A DNA stretch of 64,000 bases from Streptomyces sp. 1-11. Lineage in GTDB: Bacteria; Actinomycetota; Actinomycetes; Streptomycetales; Streptomycetaceae. Under the pieces are notes generated by a model. The model saw only the letters and a program-made list of their open reading frames with translations, was not told where the DNA came from and ran no database searches. The stretch covers positions 124,001-188,000 of the forward strand of contig NZ_BJTV01000006.1 in the NCBI RefSeq assembly GCF_007176755.1, in the 5' to 3' direction. Within the stretch, counting starts at the first letter, position 1. Every line of letters begins with the position of its first letter. Shown here in pieces: positions 39,075-47,876 of this stretch. The position numbers were made by a program, and so were the translations under genes.

Positions 39075-40163
39075 ATGGAGCTGCTGACGATCGGCGCCTT
39101 CGCCAAGGCGAGCCGGCTGTCGCCGAAGGCGCTGCGGCTGTACGACGAGCTGGAGTTGCTGCGGCCGGCCCGGGTCGACCCGGACACCGGCTACCGCTAC
39201 TACGCCGTGGAGCAGCTTCAGCGGGCCCGGCTCGTGGCCTGGCTGCGGCGGCTCGGCATGCCGCTGGCCGAGATACGCGCGGTGTGCGCCCTGGACGCGG
39301 CCGAGGCCGCACACGAGGTCCGGGCGTACTGGGCGCGGGTCGAGGCGGAGACGGCCGTACGACGGGATCTCGCCGCCTTCCTCGTCGACCAGTTGACCGG
39401 AGAGCCGAGAAGGGACCACACCACCATGCTGGAACTGCGTTATGCCGCCCACTCCGACCGCGGGCACGTCCGCCCGTCCAACCAGGACTCCGTGTACGCG
39501 GGCCGCAGGCTGCTCGCCGTGGCCGACGGCTGCGGCCCGGCGGGGGCGTCCGCGAGCAGAGCGGCCGTCGAGGCGCTGAGGTTCCTGGACGAGGGGGAGG
39601 AACCGGGCGCCGGTGACGTGCTGAACCTGCTGGAGGACGCGGTGCGTTCGGCCGGCGAGGCCGTGCGGGACCTGGCGGACGGCAGCCCGGAGGTCGGCTC
39701 CACGCTGACGGCGCTGCTGTGGACGGGCTCGAAGCTGGCGCTCGTGCACATCGGCGACTCGCGGGCGTATCTGCTGCGGGACGGCGGACTGTTCCGGATC
39801 AGCCACGACCACAGCGTGGTGCAGTCGCTGATCGACGAGGGGCGGCTGAGCCCCGAGGAGGCGGAGAGCCACCCGCAGCGGGCCATGCTGCTGAAGGCGC
39901 TCGGCACCGACGGGCCCGCGGTGGCCGCCGATCTGATGCTGCGGGAGGCCCGGGCGGGCGACCGGTACCTGCTGTGCTCGGACGGTCTGACGGGGGTCGT
40001 GGCCGACGCGCGGATCAAGGAGCTGCTCGCCGGCGGGACGGACCCCGGGCAGGCGGTACGGGAGCTGATCGACGCGGCCAACGCGGCGGGCGGCCCGGAC
40101 AACGTGAGCTGTGTCGTGGCCGATGTCGTCCCCGCCGCCGCGCCCGCCGCCCCGGTCGGCTAG
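39075..40163 (+). CDS. MerR HTH fused to PP2C-type phosphatase
   Basis: A 362-residue fusion. Residues 1-110 are a MerR HTH (MELLTIGAFAKASRLSPKAL, RLYDELELLRPARVD...Y) with its coiled coil. Residues about 118-355 are a PP2C-family Ser/Thr phosphatase: SDRGHVRPSNQD138 (motif 1), D151G in AVADGCGP (motif 2), HIGDSRAYLL, S302-D303-G in CSDGLTG, and G340-P-D342-N. The four metal-binding aspartates are present, so catalysis is plausible, although DGMGG is replaced by DGCGP. Fusing a DNA-binding domain to a phosphatase would let dephosphorylation act at a promoter or let the phosphatase be controlled by the regulator. The ATG at 39075 follows GAGG. A methyltransferase gene begins 9 bases after its stop. 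Confidence 0.9.
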   Translation: MELLTIGAFAKASRLSPKALRLYDELELLRPARVDPDTGYRYYAVEQLQRARLVAWLRRLGMPLAEIRAVCALDAAEAAHEVRAYWARVEAETAVRRDLAAFLVDQLTGEPRRDHTTMLELRYAAHSDRGHVRPSNQDSVYAGRRLLAVADGCGPAGASASRAAVEALRFLDEGEEPGAGDVLNLLEDAVRSAGEAVRDLADGSPEVGSTLTALLWTGSKLALVHIGDSRAYLLRDGGLFRISHDHSVVQSLIDEGRLSPEEAESHPQRAMLLKALGTDGPAVAADLMLREARAGDRYLLCSDGLTGVVADARIKELLAGGTDPGQAVRELIDAANAAGGPDNVSCVVADVVPAAAPAAPVG

Positions 40164-40172
40164 AAAGATCGG

Positions 40173-40778
40173 ATGGCGACCGACGGCACCGACGCGTACG
40201 GCGGTGCGGCCGGGCTCCCGCCCCTCGTGCGGGACGCCCTGGCCGCCGCCCGCGCCCACGGCTTCCCGTACTCCTGCCGGCCCGAACAGGGCCGTCTGCT
40301 GCACGCGTTGGCGGGTGGGGCCGGCGCCCGGATCGGGGAGACCGGCACCGGGCTCGGGGTGGGGCTGGCCTGGCTGGCCTCCGGGGCCCGGCCGGGCGTG
40401 CGGCTGTACAGCGTGGAGCGGGACCCCGAGCGGGCGCGGCTCGCCGCCGGGGTCTTCGCGGACCGGCCCGGGGTCACGGTGCTCACCGGCGACTGGCGGC
40501 GGATCTCCGAGCACGGCCCGTTCGACCTGCTCGTCCTCGACGGGGGCGGGCAGGGCAAGGCGCCGGGGGACGAACCGGCCGACGTGGCCGAACTGCTCGC
40601 GCCCGGCGGGACGGTCGTCGTCGACGACTTCACCCCGGCCACCGGCTGGCCGCCGCTGCACGAGGGCGCGGTGGACCGGGCGCGGCTGCACTGGCTCGGG
40701 CATCCCGCGCTGCGCTCCGCCGAGCTGCGGCTCGCGGCGGACTTGAGCGCCGTCGTGGGAACGCGGCGGCTGGTGTAG
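40173..40778 (+). CDS. SAM-dependent methyltransferase, O-methyltransferase-like
   Basis: A 201-residue class I methyltransferase. The SAM-binding motif I is GETGTGLGVGLAWLA, the acidic motif II VERDPERARLAAG, motif III FDLLVLDGGGQ and motif IV TVVVDDF. The arrangement matches the family 3 O-methyltransferase-like group, but the metal-binding aspartates of catechol-type enzymes are incomplete. The ATG at 40173 follows AGAAAG and lies 9 bases after the MerR-PP2C stop, so both genes are probably cotranscribed. The substrate is unknown. Confidence 0.85.
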   Translation: MATDGTDAYGGAAGLPPLVRDALAAARAHGFPYSCRPEQGRLLHALAGGAGARIGETGTGLGVGLAWLASGARPGVRLYSVERDPERARLAAGVFADRPGVTVLTGDWRRISEHGPFDLLVLDGGGQGKAPGDEPADVAELLAPGGTVVVDDFTPATGWPPLHEGAVDRARLHWLGHPALRSAELRLAADLSAVVGTRRLV

Positions 40779-40819
40779 GAAGGGAGGGCCGAAGCCCCCG
40801 AGTCCAAGGAGTGCGCCGC

Positions 40820-42268
40820 GTGTCCTCCCTCTTCCCCGCCCTGGTGGACGGCCCGGTCGACCGGGTCGCCCTGCGGTTCGGCGAGCGGTCGCTGACGTAC
40901 GGCGAGCTCGCGGGCGCCGCGGGCGCGCTCGCCGCGCGCCTGGCCGGCGCCGGCCGGGTCGCCGTGTGGGCGACCCCGGAGCTGGAGACCGCCGTCGCGG
41001 TCACCGGCACGCTGCTCGCCGGTGCGGCCGCGGTGCCGCTGAACCCGAAGTCGGGCGACAAGGAGCTGGCGCACATCGTCTCCGACAGCGCGCCGGACCT
41101 GGTCCTGGCCGCGCCCGGAGCCCGGCTCCCGGCCGCGCTCGCCGGCCTGGCGCGAGTGGACGTGGACGCCGGCCCGCGCGGCCCGCTGCCCGAGGACGCG
41201 GCCGGCGACGGCGACCCGGCGCTGGTCGTCTACACCTCCGGCACCACCGGGCCGCCCAAGGGCGCGGTCATCCCGCGCCGGGCCCTGACCGCGACCCTGG
41301 ACGCGCTCGCCGACGCCTGGCGGTGGACCGAACGGGACGTGCTGGTGCACGGGCTGCCCCTGTTCCATGTACACGGGCTGGTGCTGGGCGTCCTCGGCCC
41401 GCTGCGCCGGGGCGGCTCGGTGCGCCACCTGGGGCGGTTCGGCACCGAGGGCGTGACGCGCGAGCTGAACGCGGGCGCGACCATGCTCTTCGGGGTGCCG
41501 ACGATGTACCACCGCATCGCCGAGGCCCTCCCGGGCGATCCGGAGCTGGCCAAGGCGCTCGCCGGGGCCCGGCTGCTGGTCTCCGGCTCCGCCGCGCTGC
41601 CCGTGCACGACCACGAGCGGATCGCCGCCGCGACCGGCCGCCGGGTGATCGAGCGGTACGGCATGACGGAGACGCTCATGAACACCAGCGTGCGGGCGGA
41701 CGGCGAGCCCCGGGCCGGGACGGTCGGGGTGCCGCTGCCGGGGGTGGAGCTGCGGCTGGTGGAGGAGGACGGCACGCCGCTCACGGAGTTCGACGGGGAG
41801 AGCGTCGGCGAGATCCAGGTGCGCGGCCCGAACCTGTTCACCGAGTACCTCAACCGGCCCGACGCCACCGCCGCCGCGTTCACCGCGGACGGCTGGTTCC
41901 GCACCGGCGACATGGCGGTGCGCGAGCCCGACGGCTACGTCCGCATCGTCGGGCGCAAGGCCACCGACCTGATCAAGAGCGGCGGTTACAAGATCGGGGC
42001 GGGCGAGATCGAGAACGCGCTGCTGGAGCATCCGGGGGTGCGGGAGGCGGCGGTCACCGGGGAGCCGGACGCGGACCTGGGCGAGCGGATCGTGGCGTGG
42101 ATCGTCCCCGCCGACCCGCAGGCGCCGCCGTCCGACGCCGAGCTCGCCGACCACGTGGCCCGGCGGCTCGCCCCGCACAAGCGGCCGCGCGTGGTCCGCC
42201 ACCTGGACGTCCTGCCCCGCAACGACATGGGGAAGATCATGAAGCGGGCGCTGGTGGCCGATGCCTGA
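40820..42268 (+). CDS. matB: Malonyl-CoA synthetase MatB
   Basis: A 482-residue acyl-CoA synthetase of the ANL superfamily converting malonate (and methylmalonate) plus CoA and ATP to malonyl-CoA. Signatures are YTSGTTGPPKG (residues 138-148), VIERYGMTET, GWFRTGDMAV, the RKATDLIKSGGYKIGAGE hinge and the catalytic K472 in NDMGKIMKR. The sequence is very close to the characterised S. coelicolor MatB (MSSLFPAL...PLNPKSGDKELAHI...). The GTG at 40820 follows AAGGAG. Its end overlaps the start of the carboxyltransferase gene by 8 bases. The malonate transporter or decarboxylase usual elsewhere is absent here. Confidence 0.95.
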   Translation: MSSLFPALVDGPVDRVALRFGERSLTYGELAGAAGALAARLAGAGRVAVWATPELETAVAVTGTLLAGAAAVPLNPKSGDKELAHIVSDSAPDLVLAAPGARLPAALAGLARVDVDAGPRGPLPEDAAGDGDPALVVYTSGTTGPPKGAVIPRRALTATLDALADAWRWTERDVLVHGLPLFHVHGLVLGVLGPLRRGGSVRHLGRFGTEGVTRELNAGATMLFGVPTMYHRIAEALPGDPELAKALAGARLLVSGSAALPVHDHERIAAATGRRVIERYGMTETLMNTSVRADGEPRAGTVGVPLPGVELRLVEEDGTPLTEFDGESVGEIQVRGPNLFTEYLNRPDATAAAFTADGWFRTGDMAVREPDGYVRIVGRKATDLIKSGGYKIGAGEIENALLEHPGVREAAVTGEPDADLGERIVAWIVPADPQAPPSDAELADHVARRLAPHKRPRVVRHLDVLPRNDMGKIMKRALVADA

Positions 42269-43604
42269 GCGGCGGTCCGCACGGGAAATGCTCGCGCTGG
42301 TCGCGGACGCGGCGAGCTTCACCGAACTCCCGCCTCCCCTCGGGGGCTTCAGGGCCGACGGCCCCCTCGCCTGGGAGGGCTACGACGCCGCGCGCGCCGC
42401 GGCCGCGGAGCGCACCGGCGAGGACGAGTCCGTGGTGTGCGGCACCGCCGGCGTCGACGGCACCCGGGCGGTGCTGATCGCCTTCGAGTTCGGCTTCCTC
42501 GGCGGCTCCCTCGGCGAGCGCACCGGCGACCGCCTGGAGGCCGCGTACCGGCACGCCCGCGCCCACCGGCTGCCGGTCGTGCCGCTGGTCGCCACCGGCG
42601 GCAGCCGGATGCAGGAGGGCATGCTCGCGCTGACCCAGCTCCAGCGGGTGGCCCGCGAGTCGGCGCTCACCCGGGAGGCGGGGCTGCCGCAGATCGCGGT
42701 GCTGCGGGACCCGACGACCGGCGGCGGCTGGGCCACCCTGGGCGCCGGGGCCGACGTGGTCCTGGCCCTCCCCGGCGCCCAGGTGGGCTTCGCCGGTTCC
42801 CGGGTACGGCCGCCGGACGCCGATCCGGCCGCCTACACGGCGGAGGCACAGGTGGCCGCGGGGTCGGCGGACGCGGTGGTGCCGCCCGGGGAGCTGCGCC
42901 GGACGCTGGGGCTCTGGCTCAGGCTGCTCACCAGCCCGGCGCGGGAGGCCCCGGCGCCGCACGCGCTGGGCGCGCCCGCCCTTCCGGAGACCGGCTGGGC
43001 GGCCGTCCTGCGGGCCCGCTCCGCCGAACGGCCGCGCGCCCGGGCCTACTTGGACACCTACTTCACCCGCCGGGTGGCCGTGCACGGCGATCGCTGCGGC
43101 GGCAGCGACCCCGAGGGCATGCTCTGCGGGTTCGGCGAGCGGGACGGCCGTACGGTGGCCTACGCCGCGCAGACCGGGGCGGCGACCCGGCCCGCCGGGT
43201 ACCGGACCGCGGCCCGGCTGATCCGGCTGGCGGACCGGCTGGGCATCCCGGTGCTGACCCTGGTGGACACGCCGGGGGCGGCCAATGACGCCGAGGCCGA
43301 ACGGCAGGGGGCCGGCGCCGCGATCGCCGAGGTGTTCGGGGCGGTGGCGGCCGCCCGGGTGCCGATCACCACGCTGGTCATCGGCGAGGGCGGCTCCGGC
43401 GGGGCTCTCGCGCTTGCCGCGCCCGGCAACACCTGGGCCACCCCGGACAGTTACTTCTCGGTGATCGCCCCGGAACTGGCGGCGGCCATCCTGAAGCGGG
43501 CGCCCGAGGAGGTGGAGGCGACCGCGGGACAGCTGCGCATCCGCCCGCAGGACCTGGTGGAGCTGGGCGTGATCCGGGGCGTCATGTACCACCCCGGGCC
43601 CTGA
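42261..43604 (+). CDS. Fused alpha/beta acyl-CoA carboxyltransferase
   Basis: A 447-residue carboxyltransferase joining two crotonase-like halves in the order beta then alpha, as in single-chain AccD-AccA or actinobacterial AccB/PccB-type subunits. The N-terminal half has FLGGSLGERTGDRLEAAYRH and ATGGSRMQEGMLALTQL; the C-terminal half has LVDTPGAANDAEAERQGAGA and IGEGGSGGALALAAPGNTW. No CxxC zinc ribbon is seen, unlike AccD of enterobacteria. It should transfer carboxyl from biotin to an acyl-CoA such as acetyl-CoA. Biotin carboxylase and biotin carrier are not in the window. The ATG overlaps matB, so malonyl-CoA production by ligation and by carboxylation are coupled in one operon. A strong hairpin follows. 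Confidence 0.88.
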   Translation: MPERRSAREMLALVADAASFTELPPPLGGFRADGPLAWEGYDAARAAAAERTGEDESVVCGTAGVDGTRAVLIAFEFGFLGGSLGERTGDRLEAAYRHARAHRLPVVPLVATGGSRMQEGMLALTQLQRVARESALTREAGLPQIAVLRDPTTGGGWATLGAGADVVLALPGAQVGFAGSRVRPPDADPAAYTAEAQVAAGSADAVVPPGELRRTLGLWLRLLTSPAREAPAPHALGAPALPETGWAAVLRARSAERPRARAYLDTYFTRRVAVHGDRCGGSDPEGMLCGFGERDGRTVAYAAQTGAATRPAGYRTAARLIRLADRLGIPVLTLVDTPGAANDAEAERQGAGAAIAEVFGAVAAARVPITTLVIGEGGSGGALALAAPGNTWATPDSYFSVIAPELAAAILKRAPEEVEATAGQLRIRPQDLVELGVIRGVMYHPGP

Positions 43605-43618
43605 GGCCCCCCGGCCGG

Positions 43619-43662
43619 CCCTGGGAGCGGGGGCGGCCCGTGGACCGCCCCCGCTCCCAGGG
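43619..43662. terminator. 18-bp stem hairpin between converging genes
   Basis: Arms CCCTGGGAGCGGGGGCGG (43619-43636) and CCGCCCCCGCTCCCAGGG (43645-43662), loop of 8. It ends one base before the protease stop on the minus strand, serving both the carboxyltransferase and protease transcripts. Confidence 0.9.
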
Positions 43663-46600
43663 TCACCGCACCCCCACCGCCCGGGTGATCTCCTGGGTGA
43701 CCGAGCCGCCCCTGTCGTCCCGGGCCGAGGCCCGCAGGGAGACGTGGGCGGCGTCGCGCGGCACGGTCAGGGTGCCGTGCCAGGAGGCGTTCCTGTCCGC
43801 GGTGAGCGGGACGGTCCGCCAGGTGGCGCCGTCGTCGTAGGACGCCTCGAGCCGGCCGCCGCCGAGGGTTCCGGTGCCGGAGGCCTTCGCCACGTACGAG
43901 GCGGCGATCCCGACCGGTACGCGGTGCCCGGCGGGCACCGTGCCGGCCAGGTCGGTGTCGACGTCGAAGGCGAGGTTGATCAGCGGCAGGTAGGTCCAGC
44001 GGTCCTCCGGGGTGGCCGCGGACCGGAACGTCCACTCGCTGTGGCCCTCGGTGCCGGGCTTCCAGAGGCCGGGGTCCGCAGCGGTGTCGGTGACCACCTT
44101 GTAGGTGTGCTCGTCGGCGGGCGCGTCCCACACGTAGGCGGTGGAGCCGCTGGCCCGTCGGCCGACCAGCGTGCCGTCGAGGTAGACGGCGGTGGTCTGG
44201 CTCATCCCGCTGCCCTCGCTCCACACGTCGCCGAAGCCGGTGTGATCGGGCCCGGAGTCGCCCCAGCCGGGGGTGTTCAGCTGGATCTGGTTCCCGGCGC
44301 GCTGCTGCCCCCAGCCGAGGCCGGTGCCCAGCCACGGGTGCCACACCGGACGGAACCAGTTCAGCTCCGGCCGCGAGCCGCCCTCGTAGCGCACCAGTCC
44401 GCTGCGTTCCTCGAGCGCCCCGTCGCGGGCGGTGACGGACTCGTGCCAGAGCTGGCCGGGACCGGTGGAGACGTAGTCGGTGCGCTCGAACGGCAGGTCG
44501 ACGCGCTCCTGGAAGCCGAGCCCGATGGGGAAGGTGCCGGTGATCGAGTACCGGAACTCCCCGCCGCTCATCGGCTGGGCGGCGTGGAACCGGTTGTGCA
44601 CGGCGGCCAGTTGACGGCCGGAGGGCGCGTAGGTGAGGTCCCGGTCAGGGATCGCGCCGGGGTGCCCCTCGGACAGGTCGTACACGTACGGGGAGTTGCG
44701 GGTGCCGGTCATGTCGACCTTGCCGGCCGCCCGCAGCCGGGCCGCGTCCGCCTTGCTCACCGTGGCGATCTGCAACGGCCGGTCGGCGTTGTCGTCCGTG
44801 CCCCACCAGGCCATCAGCCGGCCGGGGGCGTCGTCCGTGACGAACAGCGCCTTCGCGCCCGCGTCCTGGGCCGCCTGGGCCAGCGCGGCCGGGTCGGCGC
44901 CGTCGGCGAGGTGCGCGAGCACCGCCTTGCCCGCGGCCCCGGTGACCGGCCCGTCGCCGACGTCGGTCAGCGCCAGCTTCGTACGGCCCTCGACGAGCGA
45001 GCCGCCCGCCTGCACGGTCGCCTCGTCGACGCCCTTGACCTCCAGCAGCGGCTTGGCGAGCCGCCACACGGTCCGGTACTCGAAGGCGCCCTCGGTGACC
45101 TTCGCGGTGGGCGCGGCGAAGACGCTGTCGTAGGCGAGCGGCACCTGGACCGCGCCGAATAGGTCGGCGCCGTTCGCCGTCCGGTCGTACTCCATGAGGA
45201 GCTGCCGGGTCTCGGTGCGCCGGTGGACGTCCGCCTTCACCTCGCGCAGCTTCCGTCCGTCCAGGGTGACGTCCCGGTCGCGGTCGAGGGTGATCTCGGG
45301 GGCGGCGAGGAAGCCGAGGCCGAGCGAGTCGGCGCCGTGGCTGCCGCGCACGTCGAGGAAGGAGGTCAGGCTGTAGGCGCCCGGCTTCAGCCGCAGCTTC
45401 AGCGTGCCGGTGTCGCCGACGTGCGCGGGCTGGGCGTCCTCGCCCTGGGCGAGCCGCTGCACGGCGAGGTCGGCGGCCGTGGCCGCGCCCGCGCGGTCCT
45501 TGACGTGGACCGTGAGCGTGTACCGCTCCTCCTCCTTGACCAGGCCGTACACGGTGTGCGCGACCGGGGTGCCGTCCGGCGCGGAGGCCACGATCTGGCC
45601 GCCGCTCTCCCCGACCGGGGCCTTCGAGCCGTCGCCGGTGACGGTGGTGGAGGCGCTGCCGTGCGCGGGGACCGTGAGCGCGGAGTCGGCGAGGGTCGCG
45701 ACGCCCTCCGGTCCGCCCTCGACGGCCAGCGTCAGCCGGATGTCGGCGTCGGAGGAGTTGCGGTAGGTGAGGGTGCGGGTCACCGGCTTGTCGGCGTCGT
45801 ACGGCCAGGCGTGGAAGCCGAGGTCGGCGCTGCCGGTGGCGGTGACGTCGGCCTTGACGGCGTCCGGCACGCTGACCCGTCCGGCGCCCAGCAGGTACGG
45901 GGACGCGTCCAGCCGGGTGGAGCTGGACATCAGCGCGTCCTTCAGGCGGGCGCCGGACCAGTCCGGGTGGGCCTGGGCGAGCAGCGCGGCCACTCCGGCG
46001 ACGTGCGGCGTCGCCATGGAGGTGCCGCTCATCGTGGTGTACGGCCCGTCGCCCTCGGTGAGCTGGGAGCGGGCGGCGAGGATGTCGACGCCTGGAGCCG
46101 AGAGGTCGGGCTTGAGGGCGCTGTCGCCGTACCGGGGTCCGGCGCTGGTGAAGTAGGCCGCCCGGTCGCCGGAGTCCACCGCGCCTACGGTGAGGGCGGC
46201 GTCGGCGGCGCCCGGCGAACCGATGGAGGACGGCGCGCCGGTGTTGCCGGCCGCGACGACGAAGAGGGCGCCGGTCTCCGCGGAGAGGGTGTTCACGGCC
46301 TGCGCCATCGGGTCGGTGCCGTCGCTGGCCTCGGGCGAGCCCAGGCTCATGGAGATCACCCGGGCGTGCACGTCCCGCGCCGCCCACTCCATGCCCGCGA
46401 TGATCTGCGACTCGCTGCCCGAACCCTGGTCGCTGAGCACCTTGCCGACCGCGAGCGTGGCCTCCGGGGCCACACCCCGCTCCGCGCCGTCGGAGGCGGC
46501 TCCGCTGCCGCCGACGGTGGAAGTGACGTGGGTGCCGTGGCCGTTGCGGTCGGCGACCTCCTGGCCCTCGATGAAGCTGCGGCTTTCGGTGACCCGGCCC

Positions 46601-47283
46601 TTCAGATCGGGGTGGGTCAGGTCGGCGCCGCTGTCCAGCACGGCGACCGTGACGCCCTTGCCGGTGAGGCCCGCGTCCCAGGCTGATGCGGTGCCGATCT
46701 GGGCGTTGCTCTCGGCCATGTCGGCCTTGACCCGGCCGTCGAGCCAGACCTTGTCCACGCCCGCGTGCCGGGTGAAGGACCGCCAGAAGGTCCGGCCGCG
46801 GGCGGCCTCGACGGCGGCTCCGCGCAGGCTGGGCAGCGACCGGGTCCGCTCGGCGCCGGCCGGGGTGGCGGCGCGCGCGCCCTTGCCGTAGGTCACGATC
46901 AGCGGCAGCGCGTCCGCCTTCGCGTCGGTGAGCCCCTGCCGGATGAGCCCGCTCACGTCGAACAGCCGCCGGTCCAGGCGGCCGTCGCGCAGGTACGGCC
47001 GCGCCTCGTCCGGTACGACGGTGATCTCGCCGTCGTTCACCTGGGTCCGCACGGCGCCGGCGGCCCCCGGTGGCCGCTGGACGGTGACCGTCCTCCTCCC
47101 CTGCCCCAGGTCGGTCACGGTCACCTTGTCGCCGGTGACGAGGGTGACGGTGGTGGCGGTGTCCGGGGTGCGCCGTGCCGCGGTGACGGCCTGCTGCGCG
47201 ACCGCCGGGCCGTTCGGCAACAGGGCGATCACAAGCCCCGCCGACAGCAGGGCCGCCCCACGCCTGACTGGTCCTCTGGTCAT
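43663..47283 (-). CDS. Large secreted subtilisin-like serine protease (S8)
   Basis: A 1,206-residue subtilase. A signal peptide (LLSAGLVIALLPNGPAVAQ) is followed by a propeptide-like region (about 40-200) and the S8 catalytic domain. D217 is in VLDSGADLTHPDLKG, H249 in NGHGTHVTST, the oxyanion N347 in VVAAGNTGAP and S422 in SGTSMATPHVAG. The C-terminal 700 residues contain beta-sandwich, PA-like and jelly-roll-like modules seen in large actinobacterial subtilases, whose target is unknown. It is exported, presumably to degrade extracellular protein. The ATG at 47283 follows AGAGG on the minus strand. About 210 bases separate it from the divergent conflict operon; they contain no other gene. 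Confidence 0.93.
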   Translation of the reverse strand: MTRGPVRRGAALLSAGLVIALLPNGPAVAQQAVTAARRTPDTATTVTLVTGDKVTVTDLGQGRRTVTVQRPPGAAGAVRTQVNDGEITVVPDEARPYLRDGRLDRRLFDVSGLIRQGLTDAKADALPLIVTYGKGARAATPAGAERTRSLPSLRGAAVEAARGRTFWRSFTRHAGVDKVWLDGRVKADMAESNAQIGTASAWDAGLTGKGVTVAVLDSGADLTHPDLKGRVTESRSFIEGQEVADRNGHGTHVTSTVGGSGAASDGAERGVAPEATLAVGKVLSDQGSGSESQIIAGMEWAARDVHARVISMSLGSPEASDGTDPMAQAVNTLSAETGALFVVAAGNTGAPSSIGSPGAADAALTVGAVDSGDRAAYFTSAGPRYGDSALKPDLSAPGVDILAARSQLTEGDGPYTTMSGTSMATPHVAGVAALLAQAHPDWSGARLKDALMSSSTRLDASPYLLGAGRVSVPDAVKADVTATGSADLGFHAWPYDADKPVTRTLTYRNSSDADIRLTLAVEGGPEGVATLADSALTVPAHGSASTTVTGDGSKAPVGESGGQIVASAPDGTPVAHTVYGLVKEEERYTLTVHVKDRAGAATAADLAVQRLAQGEDAQPAHVGDTGTLKLRLKPGAYSLTSFLDVRGSHGADSLGLGFLAAPEITLDRDRDVTLDGRKLREVKADVHRRTETRQLLMEYDRTANGADLFGAVQVPLAYDSVFAAPTAKVTEGAFEYRTVWRLAKPLLEVKGVDEATVQAGGSLVEGRTKLALTDVGDGPVTGAAGKAVLAHLADGADPAALAQAAQDAGAKALFVTDDAPGRLMAWWGTDDNADRPLQIATVSKADAARLRAAGKVDMTGTRNSPYVYDLSEGHPGAIPDRDLTYAPSGRQLAAVHNRFHAAQPMSGGEFRYSITGTFPIGLGFQERVDLPFERTDYVSTGPGQLWHESVTARDGALEERSGLVRYEGGSRPELNWFRPVWHPWLGTGLGWGQQRAGNQIQLNTPGWGDSGPDHTGFGDVWSEGSGMSQTTAVYLDGTLVGRRASGSTAYVWDAPADEHTYKVVTDTAADPGLWKPGTEGHSEWTFRSAATPEDRWTYLPLINLAFDVDTDLAGTVPAGHRVPVGIAASYVAKASGTGTLGGGRLEASYDDGATWRTVPLTADRNASWHGTLTVPRDAAHVSLRASARDDRGGSVTQEITRAVGVR

Positions 47284-47492
47284 CCACGCCTCTTCTCGTG
47301 TCGAGCGCGTCGAGTGCTGGGACGAGTGTCATGTGCCGTGTGTGACAGCGGTGTTGACCGTTCATGGCGGAAAGGCGTCCTGGCGGCTTCCCGCCAGCGG
47401 CGGCGCGGACGAGCGGCGGAACCCGGGACACCGAGGGTGACCTTCCGTCACAATGGAGCCGGCCGAGGGCAAGAGCACGGGGGCGGAGCGCT

Positions 47493-47876
47493 ATGGGCAG
47501 ACTGGTGGAGTTCACCACGGAGGACGGCGCGGTCGTCGTCGTGGAGATCGCGGATCCGGCGACCGGCACCCGGCTGGTCTCGCGCGGCGAGAACCCCGCC
47601 GTACAGGCCGCGCGCACCTTCGAGGGCACCCTGGACGGCGTGCGCGCCGCGGCCCAGTCCGCTCTGCGCGTCTTCCGCGACGGCTCGCTGCGGCCCGACT
47701 CCGTCGAGCTGGAGTTCGGCGTGAAGCTGACCGCGGAGGCCGGAGCGATCATCGCCAAGGGCGCGGCGGAGGGGCAGCTCGTGGTCCGGCTGGGATGGAA
47801 GTCGGACACGCCGTCCCCGCAGACCCCTCCCGTCCCCGCCCCCGCCGCCGTGCCGGAGCCCGCTTCCCGCTCATGA
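47493..47876 (+). CDS. CU044_2847-type small protein of the trypsin-like operon
   Basis: A 127-residue protein of the CU044_2847 family, from memory carrying the trypsin-co-occurring domain 1. It reads MGRLVEFTTEDGAVVVVEIA, FEGTLDGVRAAAQSALRVFR, SVELEFGVKLTAEAGAIIAK, then GQLVVRLGW and a Pro/Ala-rich tail. Predicted short beta strands flank two helices. It has no leader. It is the first gene of a four-gene operon; its stop overlaps the start of the trypsin-like protein as ATGA. These small proteins are found beside trypsin-like or caspase-like effectors in conflict systems and are thought to be adaptors or inhibitors, but the role here is not shown. The ATG at 47493 follows GGGGGCGGAG. Confidence 0.85.
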   Translation: MGRLVEFTTEDGAVVVVEIADPATGTRLVSRGENPAVQAARTFEGTLDGVRAAAQSALRVFRDGSLRPDSVELEFGVKLTAEAGAIIAKGAAEGQLVVRLGWKSDTPSPQTPPVPAPAAVPEPASRS

